Source: an uncultured Clostridia bacterium (GTDB lineage Bacteria > Bacillota > Clostridia > Christensenellales > DTU072). Taken from it: a DNA stretch of 64,000 nt. Positions 10,087-18,893 of this stretch are shown here, piece by piece. The DNA lies in NCBI GenBank assembly GCA_946621465.1, contig CAMOOO010000003.1, forward strand, positions 55,389 through 119,388. Reading direction: 5' to 3'. The notes beneath the pieces were generated by a model, which saw only the letters and a program-made list of their open reading frames with translations, made no database searches and was not told where the DNA came from. Both the position numbers and the translations under genes were made by a program. Position 1 is the stretch's first letter, and every line of letters begins with the position of its first letter.

Positions 10087-11267
10087 TTTTTGTAGGTATC
10101 AAAAAGAGCGCGGAAAGAGGGCAGGGAGCGGACGATCATGTCGTAAGAAACGCAGTAGGAAACGCGAACGAATCCGGGTGCGCCGAAGGTGTCCCCGGGG
10201 ACGAGCAACAGTCCGAACTGCTTGGCTCTCTCGGAAAAGGCATTGGCGTCTTCTTCGGGCGATTTGACCATCAGATAGAATGCGCCTTGCGGTTTGATAC
10301 AGTCGTACCCGATCTCCGTTAAAGAGGAGTAGAGCAGTTTTCTGTTTTTGTCATAAGCCTCGACGTCGGCAGGAAGGTCGACGCAGTCAATAAGTATCCG
10401 CTGGAAGAGGTGGGGAGCGCAGACGTATCCGAGCGCTCTACCTGCGCCGCAGACGGCGTAGTAGAGATTCTGTGCGTCGGTCGCTTTGGGACTTACGGCA
10501 ATGTATCCGATACGCTCTCCGGGCAGAGAAAGGGATTTACTGTAACTATAACAGACGATGGTGTCGTCGTAGTAGTTCATCAGATACGGCACGAAGATCC
10601 CGTCGTATACGATTTCACGATAGGGTTCGTCAGAAATAAGGAAGATCGGATGACCGTACTGGCTTGATTTGGCACCTAAAAGCGCACATAGCTTTTTAAT
10701 TTCCTCTTCGGAATAGACGGCGCCGGAGGGATTGTTGGGGGAATTGATGATGACGCCCTTTGTGTTCTCGTCGATGATTTTTTCCGCCGCCGACAGGTTC
10801 ATTTTGCAGTCTTGTTGCATGGGTACGACGCGCAACGTTGCGCCGGTCGCCGCAGTGAATACGGAGTATTCGGGAAAGAAGGGCGCGAAACAAACGAAGT
10901 TGTCGCCCTCTTCTTTCAACGCTCTCAAGCTGACGCAGAGAGCGGCTGCGGCTCCCACGGTCAGGTAGATCAAGTTGGGGTCGGCGGCTACGCCGAAGGC
11001 GGTCCTTATATGGTCGGCGATCGCTTTGCGAACGTCCGGATCACCCTGGGCAGAAGAGTATCCGTGCAGAGCGGTGCTATTGGGCAATTCGATCTGTTTA
11101 ATAATGGACGTCTTTACTTCTGCCGGAGCAGGTACGCTGGGATTGCCCAGCGAAAAATCATAGACTTTGTCTGCGCCTTCTTTGGCGGCAAGTTGTTTAC
11201 CGAATTCAAACAATTCACGAATGACGGAGCGATTGCTCCCCAGTTTGTGCATTTCCGTATTGAACAT
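10083..11267 (-). CDS. PLP-dependent class I/II aminotransferase
   Basis: 394 residues, fold-type I aminotransferase of the AspB/AspC-like group. Seen motifs: 'NSPNNPSG' (about 175-182, cofactor and substrate binding), 'ISDEPYREI' with the PLP-binding Asp, the Schiff-base lysine in 'YSYSKSLSLPGERIG' (Lys about 244, Arg about 252) and 'FVRVSYC' with the C-terminal carboxylate-binding Arg. Substrate cannot be fixed from sequence; aspartate, aromatic or alanine-type activities are all possible. It overlaps the upstream oxidoreductase by 1 base and trmB by 4 bases, in the middle of the operon. Confidence 0.92.
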   Translation of the reverse strand: MFNTEMHKLGSNRSVIRELFEFGKQLAAKEGADKVYDFSLGNPSVPAPAEVKTSIIKQIELPNSTALHGYSSAQGDPDVRKAIADHIRTAFGVAADPNLIYLTVGAAAALCVSLRALKEEGDNFVCFAPFFPEYSVFTAATGATLRVVPMQQDCKMNLSAAEKIIDENTKGVIINSPNNPSGAVYSEEEIKKLCALLGAKSSQYGHPIFLISDEPYREIVYDGIFVPYLMNYYDDTIVCYSYSKSLSLPGERIGYIAVSPKATDAQNLYYAVCGAGRALGYVCAPHLFQRILIDCVDLPADVEAYDKNRKLLYSSLTEIGYDCIKPQGAFYLMVKSPEEDANAFSERAKQFGLLLVPGDTFGAPGFVRVSYCVSYDMIVRSLPSFRALFDTYKK

Positions 11268-12397
11268 TATTTTCTCCTCTCTGCATCCGCTTTTTCGGCG
11301 AGCAGTTGTGCGTATTTTTCATCGTCGAAGGGCAGGTCAACGGTCTTCTTGGTCCAGTTGGACAAATAAACGCCGTTAATCAGCGTCAGCGAACGCAATC
11401 CTTCTTCTCCGCGCGCAATCAAGGCGGAAGGATCTTTCTTGTCGATCGCCTTTCCGAACGCCTCGATCACTCTCCACTGTTGTCCGTAAATAAGGTCGAT
11501 TATTTTACGGATGGGTCCGTAGCTGTAGCTGCGTGTATGCCTGCCGGTATTGCCGTAGCCGTGCTTCGTCTCGGCATTGACCTCTATCTCCGTTTTGTCG
11601 AGAAGGGTGTAGGTCATTTTCCAGCTCTTTATTACAATGGTCCCTTTGGTCCCGACAATGGTAAAACGGTTTTCTCCGGGCAGTTCGTGCGTGGACGCGC
11701 AGAAATAACAATCAAAGTCCTTGTACCCAAAGACGGCGTACAGGTCGTTTTCCGTCGAAATGTTCCTGCCGATCGTTTTGCAAGAAGAAGTTATTTTTTC
11801 GGGCATACCGAGGAGCCACTGGATGAGATCGAGTTGATGTACGCATTGATTGATGAGGGTGCCGCCGCCTTCTCCGGACCAGCTGGCTCTCCATCCGCCC
11901 TGATCGTAGTACGCCTGCGAACGGTACCAGTCGGTAATAACGTAGTTCGCCCGTTGTATCTTTCCGATAGCGCCGCTCTCAATAAGCTGCTTTGCTTTGC
12001 GGTACATCCGATTGGTGCGCTGGTTGAACATCATTCCGAAGTAGCTCTCCGGGTGCGCCTTGGCTGCTTCAATGACGGACTTTGCCTCCAAAGTTGTGAC
12101 CGTCAGCGGCTTTTCTACCAGCGTATGGATGCCGGCAGACAGGCAGTCTTTGGCGATCTCCCCGTGAAAGTAGTGCGGTACGGCGATCATCACCGCCCTC
12201 GCAACGCCCGATTCGATCAGACTTTTATGGTCGTAAAAGCCTTTGACGGAAGGATGCTTTTTGCAAAAGTCATCTACCTTCTTTTTGTCGATGTCGCAGA
12301 CGGCAACCAGCCTTGACCCTTTCATCTTTCCCTTGACAAGGTTCCGTGCGTGTTGTCCGCCCATACGTCCTATGCCGATAACAGCGAAATCAGCCAT
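11267..12397 (-). CDS. Gfo/Idh/MocA family NAD(P)-dependent oxidoreductase
   Basis: 376 residues. The N-terminal Rossmann domain starts 'FAVIGIGRMGGQHARNL', with the family signature 'HTLVEKPLT' (EKP, about 115-122) and the substrate-domain motif 'GGGTLINQCVHQLDLIQWL' where His acts in catalysis. Family members oxidise or reduce sugars, inositols and amino sugars. The exact substrate is not visible. Its start is 1 base after the GDPD-like gene stop and its stop shares one base with the aminotransferase start, so it is co-transcribed with both. Confidence 0.92.
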   Translation of the reverse strand: MADFAVIGIGRMGGQHARNLVKGKMKGSRLVAVCDIDKKKVDDFCKKHPSVKGFYDHKSLIESGVARAVMIAVPHYFHGEIAKDCLSAGIHTLVEKPLTVTTLEAKSVIEAAKAHPESYFGMMFNQRTNRMYRKAKQLIESGAIGKIQRANYVITDWYRSQAYYDQGGWRASWSGEGGGTLINQCVHQLDLIQWLLGMPEKITSSCKTIGRNISTENDLYAVFGYKDFDCYFCASTHELPGENRFTIVGTKGTIVIKSWKMTYTLLDKTEIEVNAETKHGYGNTGRHTRSYSYGPIRKIIDLIYGQQWRVIEAFGKAIDKKDPSALIARGEEGLRSLTLINGVYLSNWTKKTVDLPFDDEKYAQLLAEKADAERRK

Positions 12398-12398
12398 A

Positions 12399-13043
12399 TT
12401 ACAGTTTCTCCTTAAAGTAGTGCCGCGCCTCTCTCGGACAGTGCGTCGTCAGATTGGCGAATTTGTATTTCGATAATTTTTCCAAAGCAATGGGATCGTC
12501 CACCGTGTAAACAGAGAGATTCAGCCCCGCTTCCGCCGCGGCATCGTAAAACCTCGGCTCCGTCCACTTGTAGTTAATGTTCAGCCCGACGACCCGGTCG
12601 CCGTATTTTTCCAACGCTTTCTTCAGCTCAACGGCGTCTTCCGGTACCGGACGCAGCCCCTTGCAAAAGGGATTGACGTTGGCAAAAAGCACCCCTGCCT
12701 GTAAATTCTTCGCATCCTTTGGAGAAATATTCCCCGTGTAAATTATCTGTTCGTCCAGCCCGTTGGAAATGACTAAGTCCTGCACCGCATTAAAGATACC
12801 GTGTTCTTTTATATCCATATTGATCTTAATGTCTCTTTCCTTCAGAATCTTCAGCGCGTCGACAAGCGGCACTTTCTTCTTGTAAAAAATAGGGGGCATA
12901 TGGCACAGATAAAGCCGCCCTCTGCGTGCGCGTACGTCTACCTCGAATACGTCGGCAACGATCTTTCCGTCGCGTATGGCATTCAAAAATTCTCGGCTGT
13001 TGGGTTTTGTTTTTTGCGATCCGCTGTGAGCTGTAATTAGCAT
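12399..13043 (-). CDS. Glycerophosphodiester phosphodiesterase-like (GDPD TIM barrel)
   Basis: 214 residues, short for a GDPD. It has a reduced GDPD signature: 'AHSG' at residues 5-8 where HRG is usual, 'FEVDVRARRGRLYLCHMP' with the metal-binding Glu and Asp pair and the second His, then 'INMDIKE' and a C-terminal 'LSVYTVDDP' matching the usual 'V.TVN' strand. Family members hydrolyse glycerophosphodiesters or similar phosphodiesters in a Ca2+ or Mg2+ dependent way. No signal peptide, so cytosolic. The ATG follows AAAGGAG and a consensus promoter; it is the first gene of the five-gene operon. Confidence 0.8.
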   Translation of the reverse strand: MLITAHSGSQKTKPNSREFLNAIRDGKIVADVFEVDVRARRGRLYLCHMPPIFYKKKVPLVDALKILKERDIKINMDIKEHGIFNAVQDLVISNGLDEQIIYTGNISPKDAKNLQAGVLFANVNPFCKGLRPVPEDAVELKKALEKYGDRVVGLNINYKWTEPRFYDAAAEAGLNLSVYTVDDPIALEKLSKYKFANLTTHCPREARHYFKEKL

Positions 13044-13064
13044 AATATCTCCTTTATTATATCA

Positions 13065-13093
13065 ATTATACACGCGCGCATAGCAAAAATCAA
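13065..13093 (-). promoter_or_regulatory. Promoter of the five-gene operon
   Basis: TTGATT (13088-13093) and a perfect TATAAT (13065-13070) flank a 17-bp spacer that contains GCGCGCGTG. Transcription would start about 15 bases before the ATG at 13043, leaving room for the AAAGGAG ribosome binding site. The same GC-rich spacer string occurs in the promoter at 36750-36778. Confidence 0.85.
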
Positions 13094-13108
13094 GTCCGGA
13101 ATGATATC

Positions 13109-13137
13109 TTGCTTTTTTTATCGAATTGTTGTACAAT
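13109..13137 (+). promoter_or_regulatory. Promoter giving an apparently leaderless mRNA
   Basis: TTGCTT (13109-13114), 17-bp spacer, TACAAT (13132-13137). The ATG of the downstream gene is at 13145, only 7 bases past the -10 box, so transcription should start at or next to the start codon. No ribosome binding site is present. Confidence 0.7.
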
Positions 13138-13144
13138 ATGTAGC

Positions 13145-14059
13145 ATGAGTGAGAATGTAGAAAACACGGAATTGAAAGAAAAGAAGAAAGAGGGGAAAGT
13201 TAAATCTTTTTTTAGCGCTCTTTGGAGCAGTATAAAGACCTTTTTTACCTATAACCCCGAAGGGAAAAAACCGCGCGTATGGGAACTGGACCTATTACGA
13301 GGCCTCTTGATCCTCGCCGTCACCTTCGATCACTTTTGTATGTTCATCGACCAGTGGAAGCTCCTCCCGTTTCAAACGGAATTCGGTCAGCAGATCATGG
13401 ACTTTTTCTATACATATCGCCATTCTTCTTTCCGCGACGTCATGCAACCGGTAGGACTGTTTATGTTCTCCTTCCTCGCCGGTATCAATAGTAAATTCAC
13501 CCGCGGCACCTTCCGCCGCGTTCTTAAATTCTGGATTTTCTGCGGAATATTTATGGGCGGATTCGCACTGTTAAAGGTGCTATTCCCCGATATGCTCGAT
13601 ACCTACCTTATCTTTAATATCATCACTGTACTGACTATCTCCTTTACCGTCTGGTGGCTGATGGACCTGATTAAATGCCCCACCTGGCTCCGCGCTGGCA
13701 TCGGTATCGTGCTGGTCGTCATCGGATTGACCTATTTCTACAAATATAACTTCGAGGATGATTTTTACGTAAAAAACGAGTTTCTCGCCCTGATGGTCTA
13801 TAATGACCACGGAATGGAGATGTCGGTCAATAACTTCGAGCCGCTTCTGCCCCACCTCGGTTGGTTCTTGATCGGCGGCGTCATCGGTAAATTCGCCTTC
13901 CCCGGCAACAAAACCTATTGCAAACAGGTCTATCCGCCAAAAGCGCTCCGCCCGTTACTACTCGTGGGTAAACACTCCCTCTTTTTCTACTTGGTCGGAC
14001 CGGTGCTTGTCATTGCACCTGCCTGGTGCATCGTTAAATTCATCGGACTGTTTTTGTAA
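13145..14059 (+). CDS. Membrane protein, heparan-alpha-glucosaminide N-acetyltransferase-like (DUF1624)
   Basis: 304 residues. After a charged cytosolic N-terminus (Lys/Glu-rich, about 1-45) comes 'WELDLLRGLLILAVTFDHF', the signature of the HGSNAT/DUF1624 catalytic domain, which transfers acyl groups across the membrane to sugars. About seven hydrophobic helices follow; the C-terminus holds 'GKHSLFFYLVGPV', also typical. I choose the ATG at 13145; a TTG twelve codons upstream lies inside the promoter -35 box. Acceptor is unknown; a cell-envelope glycan is a reasonable guess. Divergent from the GDPD operon. Confidence 0.82.
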   Translation: MSENVENTELKEKKKEGKVKSFFSALWSSIKTFFTYNPEGKKPRVWELDLLRGLLILAVTFDHFCMFIDQWKLLPFQTEFGQQIMDFFYTYRHSSFRDVMQPVGLFMFSFLAGINSKFTRGTFRRVLKFWIFCGIFMGGFALLKVLFPDMLDTYLIFNIITVLTISFTVWWLMDLIKCPTWLRAGIGIVLVVIGLTYFYKYNFEDDFYVKNEFLALMVYNDHGMEMSVNNFEPLLPHLGWFLIGGVIGKFAFPGNKTYCKQVYPPKALRPLLLVGKHSLFFYLVGPVLVIAPAWCIVKFIGLFL

Positions 14060-14143
14060 AAAACAAATACTCAATTACCATTAGTCATTTTAGGTTAGGT
14101 TAAACCACACACCGTTCAAAACATTTGAGGAGGAAACTTATCC

Positions 14144-16546
14144 ATGAAAGGTCCCAGAGCGTTGAAAATTATTCTGACCGTTTCGCTGACCCTTATTCTT
14201 ATTTTGGCAGTTGCTGGTTGTGGCAAAGAAATCGATAACAAACAGATCGATAACGCCGAGGCATATATGGTGTACGTCGCCTATACCGAAAGCGGGGGTA
14301 AGCTCACGTACGAACAATGGCTCGACACCATTAAAGGAGAAAAGGGTGACGCCGGTATCGGTATCGCGTCTATTACAAAGACGGGTACCGAGGGACTGGT
14401 TGATACGTACACCATCACTTTTACCGACGGTAGTATCACTAACTATACCATCACTAACGGCGTTCAAGGTATCCAAGGTCCCCAGGGCGAGCCGGGTCCC
14501 CAAGGCGAACAAGGTATCCAAGGTGAGAAAGGAGAAGACGGACACACTCCCATAATTACCGTTGGAAATAATGGAAACTGGTTTATTGACGGAGTAGATA
14601 CGGGAATTAAAGCTCAGGGCGAACAAGGAATTCAAGGGGAGCAAGGTCCTCAAGGCGAACAAGGCATCCAAGGACCCCAAGGCGAACAGGGTATCCAAGG
14701 AGAAAAAGGCGATAAAGGCGACACCGGCGCTCAAGGACCGCAAGGAGAACAGGGTATCCAAGGTGAAAAAGGCGATAAAGGCGACACCGGCGCTCAAGGA
14801 CCGCAAGGAGAACAGGGTATCCAAGGTGAAAAAGGAGATAAAGGCGACACCGGCGCCCAAGGGCCTCAAGGTGAACAGGGCATACAAGGTCCTCAGGGAG
14901 AACAGGGTATTCAAGGCGAACAAGGAATTCAAGGTCCCCAGGGAGAACAAGGAGAGACAGGAAAAGGAATAACAAGAGTATATATTGATAACAACGGATA
15001 TCTCGTTATTGTTTACAGCGATAATACCGAACAAATAGTTGATAAGGTCAAGGACGTTCATGGACACGAAATCGTTGAAGAAGAAATTATGGAGAGAGCG
15101 GCGACCTGCACGGAAACGGGAATAAAATATATTGTTTGCCAAACGTGCGGAGAATTATTACGGACGGTAATTGTGGAAAAAACGCCGCATAATTACGACG
15201 ACGTAATCACTGCGCCCGGCTGCACAGAACGAGGGTATACGACGCATACCTGCAGAGATTGCGGCTACGAATTAGTGGACAGCTACGTTCCGGCGACCGG
15301 ACACAGTTACCATTCCGAATATATCTTCGACGATAATTATCATTGGCAGGAACCCAGCTGCGGACATACCGGAGTGGAAATCAAAGTTGCGCATACGTTT
15401 GACGGAAATGACATCTGTACCATTTGCGGTTATGATTCTCACGTAACGCTCGCTCTTATTTATGAAAAAATAGAGGGGAAAGAGGAGTATGCGGTTGTTG
15501 GACTCTCCGACGCGGTAACAACGGTCTATATCCCTGAAACGTATAATAATTTGCCGGTGACGGAGATCGCCGATGCGGCGTTTGCCGGCAATACCGATAT
15601 AACGACTGTCGTGATTGCTGACAGTGTGGAGACGATAGGTGTCAGTGCGTTCTACCATTGTTCTGCGTTGACGTCCGTACATTTGCCGATATCATTAAAC
15701 GAGATAAAGGCAAACACGTTTAATGGAAGCAGTATAAACAGCATCACCATTCCTGATAATGTGATAAGTATAGGGAATAGTGCGTTCTTCGAATGCAGGA
15801 GTTTGACAAGTATTAGCATTCCCGACAGTGTGACGAGTATAGGGGAACAGGCGTTCCGTAATTGCAGTAGTCTTACGAGTGTCACCATCGGAGGCGGCGT
15901 GACGAGTATAGGTAGTTATGCGTTCTCCGGTTGCAGTAGTCTTACGGGTAGTATCACCATTCCGGACAGTGTGAAGAGCATAGGGGATTATGCGTTCTAT
16001 AATTGCAGTAGTCTTACGAGTGTCACCATTCCCGACAGTGTGACGAGTATAGGGGAATATGCGTTCTTTGCTTGCAGTCTTACGAGTATCACCATACCCG
16101 ATGGTGTGACGAGTATAGGTAATTATGCGTTCTATGATTGCAGAAGTCTTACGAGTATCACCATACCCGACAGTGTGACGAGTATAGGGGTTGGTGCGTT
16201 CGAGTATTGCAGTAGTCTTACGAGTATCACCATACCCGACAGTGTGACGAGTATAGGGGTTGGTGCGTTCTCTCATTGCAGTAGTCTTACGAGTCTCACC
16301 ATACCCGATGGTGTGACGAGTATAGGTAATTATGCGTTCTATGATTGCAGAAGTCTTACGAGTATCACCATACCCGACAGTGTGACGAGTATAGGGGCTG
16401 ATGCGTTCTGGTATTGCAGCAGTCTTACGAGTATCGTATTTGAGGGAACAACGGAGCAATGGAATACGGTCAGTAAAGGTTCCGATTGGAATTATAATAC
16501 AGGCAATTATACTATCCACTGTACGGATGGAGATATCAGTAAATGA
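14144..16546 (+). CDS. Lipoprotein with collagen-like stalk and BspA LRR head
   Basis: 800 residues. A signal peptide with the lipobox VAGC (Cys 26) is followed by a short module '[19 protein letters not shown]', then collagen-like Gly-X-Y runs (about 106-133 and 158-278, rich in QGEQGIQG), split by '[16 protein letters not shown]'. Next come Cys-pair repeats (CQTCG, CRDCG, CTICG; about 310-430), and from about 435 BspA-type LRRs, each 23 residues, of the form '[19 protein letters not shown]'. The design is a lipid anchor, a stalk and a binding head. Ribosome binding site GAGGAGG lies 10 bases upstream. Bacterial collagen-like stalks are known in other surface proteins; this ligand is unknown. 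Confidence 0.9.
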   Translation: MKGPRALKIILTVSLTLILILAVAGCGKEIDNKQIDNAEAYMVYVAYTESGGKLTYEQWLDTIKGEKGDAGIGIASITKTGTEGLVDTYTITFTDGSITNYTITNGVQGIQGPQGEPGPQGEQGIQGEKGEDGHTPIITVGNNGNWFIDGVDTGIKAQGEQGIQGEQGPQGEQGIQGPQGEQGIQGEKGDKGDTGAQGPQGEQGIQGEKGDKGDTGAQGPQGEQGIQGEKGDKGDTGAQGPQGEQGIQGPQGEQGIQGEQGIQGPQGEQGETGKGITRVYIDNNGYLVIVYSDNTEQIVDKVKDVHGHEIVEEEIMERAATCTETGIKYIVCQTCGELLRTVIVEKTPHNYDDVITAPGCTERGYTTHTCRDCGYELVDSYVPATGHSYHSEYIFDDNYHWQEPSCGHTGVEIKVAHTFDGNDICTICGYDSHVTLALIYEKIEGKEEYAVVGLSDAVTTVYIPETYNNLPVTEIADAAFAGNTDITTVVIADSVETIGVSAFYHCSALTSVHLPISLNEIKANTFNGSSINSITIPDNVISIGNSAFFECRSLTSISIPDSVTSIGEQAFRNCSSLTSVTIGGGVTSIGSYAFSGCSSLTGSITIPDSVKSIGDYAFYNCSSLTSVTIPDSVTSIGEYAFFACSLTSITIPDGVTSIGNYAFYDCRSLTSITIPDSVTSIGVGAFEYCSSLTSITIPDSVTSIGVGAFSHCSSLTSLTIPDGVTSIGNYAFYDCRSLTSITIPDSVTSIGADAFWYCSSLTSIVFEGTTEQWNTVSKGSDWNYNTGNYTIHCTDGDISK
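14693..14881 (+). repeat. Three tandem 63-bp collagen-coding repeats
   Basis: Three copies start at 14693, 14756 and 14819, each coding for 21 residues ([19 protein letters not shown] register). Copies 1 and 2 differ at one base; copy 3 has a few synonymous changes. Perfect in-frame repeats like these can expand or contract by slippage, so the stalk length may vary between strains. Confidence 0.95.
15740..16440 (+). repeat. Near-identical 69-bp LRR-coding repeats with a 207-bp duplication
   Basis: About ten units of 69 bp (one unit is a base triplet longer, one shorter) encode successive LRRs. A stretch near 16085-16195 recurs almost unchanged at 16292-16402, an offset of 207 bp, which is exactly three units. 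This shows recent in-frame duplication. Confidence 0.9.
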
Positions 16547-16565
16547 TGTAAAAGTCTTTTTTGCG

Positions 16566-16736
16566 CGGGGTTTTAAAACCCCCTCTCCGCGCATAAATGC
16601 GCGCAGACAATCTCCCTTTCTTCGCCCGATTTTATCGGACTAAGGGCGCAAAACAATGATGAGAAGTAAAGGTTTTTGGAAAGATGGGGTACGGGGAAGG
16701 ATAACTTTTTTGTCTAAAAAGGGTTCCTTCCCCGTA
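16566..16736. repeat. Intergenic inverted repeats between convergent genes
   Basis: The 199-bp gap between the LRR lipoprotein and the GlmU-GlmM gene holds three dyads: GCGCGG...CCGCGC around GGGGTTTTAAAACCCC (about 16565-16595), CCGATTTTATCGG (about 16628-16640), and a long one with TACGGGGAAGGA (16690-16701) against TCCTTCCCCGTA (16725-16736). None has a clean U-tract directly after it. They may end transcription of the converging genes or be a repeated intergenic element. Confidence 0.6.
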
Positions 16737-16745
16737 GCTATATAA

Positions 16746-18809
16746 TTATAAAATATAGTTTTCTTCGATGAACGTGCGGATCTTATCGACGGTTTCGTTG
16801 GCAAGGTCGCGGTCGAAGCATTCCGCCATGATACGGATCTTCGGTTCGGTACCGCTGGCGCGCAGCAGTACTCTACCTTTAACGCCGAGGTCTTTTTGGA
16901 TGCCTTCGATAAAGTCGTTTACTTTGGGGTCGGACATGATCTGTTTTTTGTTTTGGGTGATCAGGTTGACCATGATCTGAGGATAGTGGACGCTGTCGTC
17001 CAGTTCGGAGATATTTTTGCCTGTCTCCTGCATCAGTTTGCAGAGGTACAGTCCGGCGAGGAGTCCGTCACCGGTATTGGAGAACTCGCGCAGAATAATA
17101 TGCCCGGAGTTTTCGCCGCCGACGAGGTATCCGCCCCGTAGCATAGCCTCCATGACGTAGTGATCGCCGACGCCTGTTCTTTCCATACTGATACCCAGTT
17201 TGGAGAGGCACTGTTCCACGCCGAGATTGCTCATGACGGTGCAGACCACTTTGTTCCCCGGTAGGTTGTCCTTTTCTTTAAGGTTCTTTGCGATCATATA
17301 GACGATGCTGTCTCCGTCGACTACTTCGCCCTTATTGTTGACGGCAATCAGCCTGTCGGCATCCCCGTCGAAGGCAAAGCCCACGTCGGCGCCGGTTTCC
17401 TTAACCTTGGCCGCGGCGAATTCCGGATAGAGCGCGCCGCACCCGTCGTTGATTATTTCTCCATTGCCCGAGTCGTTGTAGGAGTAAACGGTAGCTCCGA
17501 GCTTTTCAAAAAGTGCGGGCGCGTAATTCGAGGTGGCGCCGTTACTGCAATCAAGAACGACTTTTAAGCCTTTCAGGGACCCGATCAGGTCGGAAAGGTC
17601 AACCAAATATTCATTTAGATAGGCGCTGCCGTTTTCCGATACTCCTTTTACTTCGGCAAGAACGGGAGAATTATTGTCGATGTGGGTTTCGATCTCAACT
17701 TCTTCGATGTCGGTTAGTTTTCTGCCGTCGTAGTTAAAGATTTTAATACCGTTGTACTTGGACGGGTTGTGCGAGGCGGTGATGACGATACCGTAATTGG
17801 CGCCGATGTGCGAGGTGACGAAGGCGACGGACGGGGTGGAAGTGATACCCATATCGACGACGTTGGCTCCGGCGTCGGTGGCGCCTTTAATAAGCTGCTC
17901 GGACAGCTTCTTTCCGCTGGGGCGCGTGTCTCTACCGACGACGACCTTTCCGCCGGCGGAGGAATACCCGAGGAAGTTCCCCACCATGTAGGCGATTTCG
18001 TCGGTCAATTCTTTGCCGTATTCACCGCGGATACCGTCGGTGCCGAAGTACTTTTTATTAAAGACGTTTTTGTGATATTTACTGCGGTTTTCTTTGACCG
18101 TCTCGCGGCTGCGAGCGATGCACATACAGTTCTTGGGCAGGTCAACGGTGACGGTGGAGCCGGCGGCGATATAGGCATTGTCATCGATACGCACGGGGGC
18201 AATCACGTTGGAGTTACTGCCGATAAAGACGCTGTCGCCAACGGTACTGCGGTGCTTGTTCTTTCCGTCGTAATTGACGAAAATACTGCCGCAACCGACG
18301 TTGCATTGATTGCCGATATCCACGTCGCCGACGTAGGCGAGGTGTGCCATTTTGGTGTTGACGCCGGTAGTGGCGTTTTTTATCTCCACAAAGTTCCCGA
18401 TGCGCGCTTCGCGCTCGATTTTACTGTTCGTATGTACGTGTGCGAAGGGTCCGACCGTTGTTTTTGCGCCGATGCGGCAGTCGGTGAGGACGCTTTTTAT
18501 AATGCGAACTTCGTTGCCGATGACGGCGTTCTCGATGACGTTGCCCGGTTCCAGTTTGCAGGACTGCCCGATAACGGTGTTGCCGCGGATATGCTGGTCG
18601 CAGCTTATGACGGTGCCTGCGCCGATCTTTACGCTGTCGTCGATGTAGATATTATTGAGTCCGGTAAAAATAACCCCTCCTTGCATATGTTTCTTTATAA
18701 TATGCAGGCGGACGACGTTGAGTGCGATTTCCTTTTCGGCGATATTGTCTAAATCAAAATCCTTTATCGGCGCAAAGGAAGATAAAACTATCCCCAAATA
18801 TTTTTCCAT
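16746..18809 (-). CDS. glmM: Fusion: GlmU acetyltransferase domain + phosphoglucosamine mutase GlmM
   Basis: 687 residues in two parts. Residues about 25-240 match the C-terminal half of GlmU: linker helix, then left-handed beta-helix with 'VGPFAHV', 'GNFVEIKNATTG', 'AHLAYVGD' (catalytic His about 156), 'NYDGKNKHRS', 'IGSNSNVIAPV' and 'IAAGSTVT'. Residues about 250-687 are a full GlmM: 'FGTDGIRG', phosphoserine loop 'TASHNPS' (Ser about 346), metal site 'DGDADR' (481-486), and 'RASGTEPKIRI' (650-660). The GlmU N-terminal uridylyltransferase is absent. One chain could turn GlcN-6-P into GlcN-1-P and then GlcNAc-1-P for peptidoglycan. The UDP-forming step must be elsewhere. Start ATG follows AAGGAG. 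It lies 84 bases downstream of the dehydratase gene on the same strand. Confidence 0.93.
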   Translation of the reverse strand: MEKYLGIVLSSFAPIKDFDLDNIAEKEIALNVVRLHIIKKHMQGGVIFTGLNNIYIDDSVKIGAGTVISCDQHIRGNTVIGQSCKLEPGNVIENAVIGNEVRIIKSVLTDCRIGAKTTVGPFAHVHTNSKIEREARIGNFVEIKNATTGVNTKMAHLAYVGDVDIGNQCNVGCGSIFVNYDGKNKHRSTVGDSVFIGSNSNVIAPVRIDDNAYIAAGSTVTVDLPKNCMCIARSRETVKENRSKYHKNVFNKKYFGTDGIRGEYGKELTDEIAYMVGNFLGYSSAGGKVVVGRDTRPSGKKLSEQLIKGATDAGANVVDMGITSTPSVAFVTSHIGANYGIVITASHNPSKYNGIKIFNYDGRKLTDIEEVEIETHIDNNSPVLAEVKGVSENGSAYLNEYLVDLSDLIGSLKGLKVVLDCSNGATSNYAPALFEKLGATVYSYNDSGNGEIINDGCGALYPEFAAAKVKETGADVGFAFDGDADRLIAVNNKGEVVDGDSIVYMIAKNLKEKDNLPGNKVVCTVMSNLGVEQCLSKLGISMERTGVGDHYVMEAMLRGGYLVGGENSGHIILREFSNTGDGLLAGLYLCKLMQETGKNISELDDSVHYPQIMVNLITQNKKQIMSDPKVNDFIEGIQKDLGVKGRVLLRASGTEPKIRIMAECFDRDLANETVDKIRTFIEENYIL

Positions 18810-18893
18810 AAATAGCTCCTTATTAGTAAATATATTCTCAAAAGAAAACCTTTGATAATTGTCGGTTGGTTAAAAATTACGAGCGAAAAGCGA

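Noticed and set aside
11306-12316. 336-codon plus-strand frame opposite the Gfo/Idh/MocA gene
   Set aside because: Shadow of a clear dehydrogenase in a tight operon.
14693-14881. Possible CRISPR-like array
   Set aside because: The repeats are contiguous 63-bp in-frame coding units with no unique spacers between them.
14138-15142. 334-codon minus-strand frame with '[11 protein letters not shown]' repeats
   Set aside because: Pure antisense of the collagen-like repeats; the repeat look is inherited from the plus-strand gene.
17769-18752. 327-codon plus-strand frame opposite the GlmU-GlmM fusion
   Set aside because: Gly/Asp/Val-rich antisense of the beta-helix repeats; no independent support.
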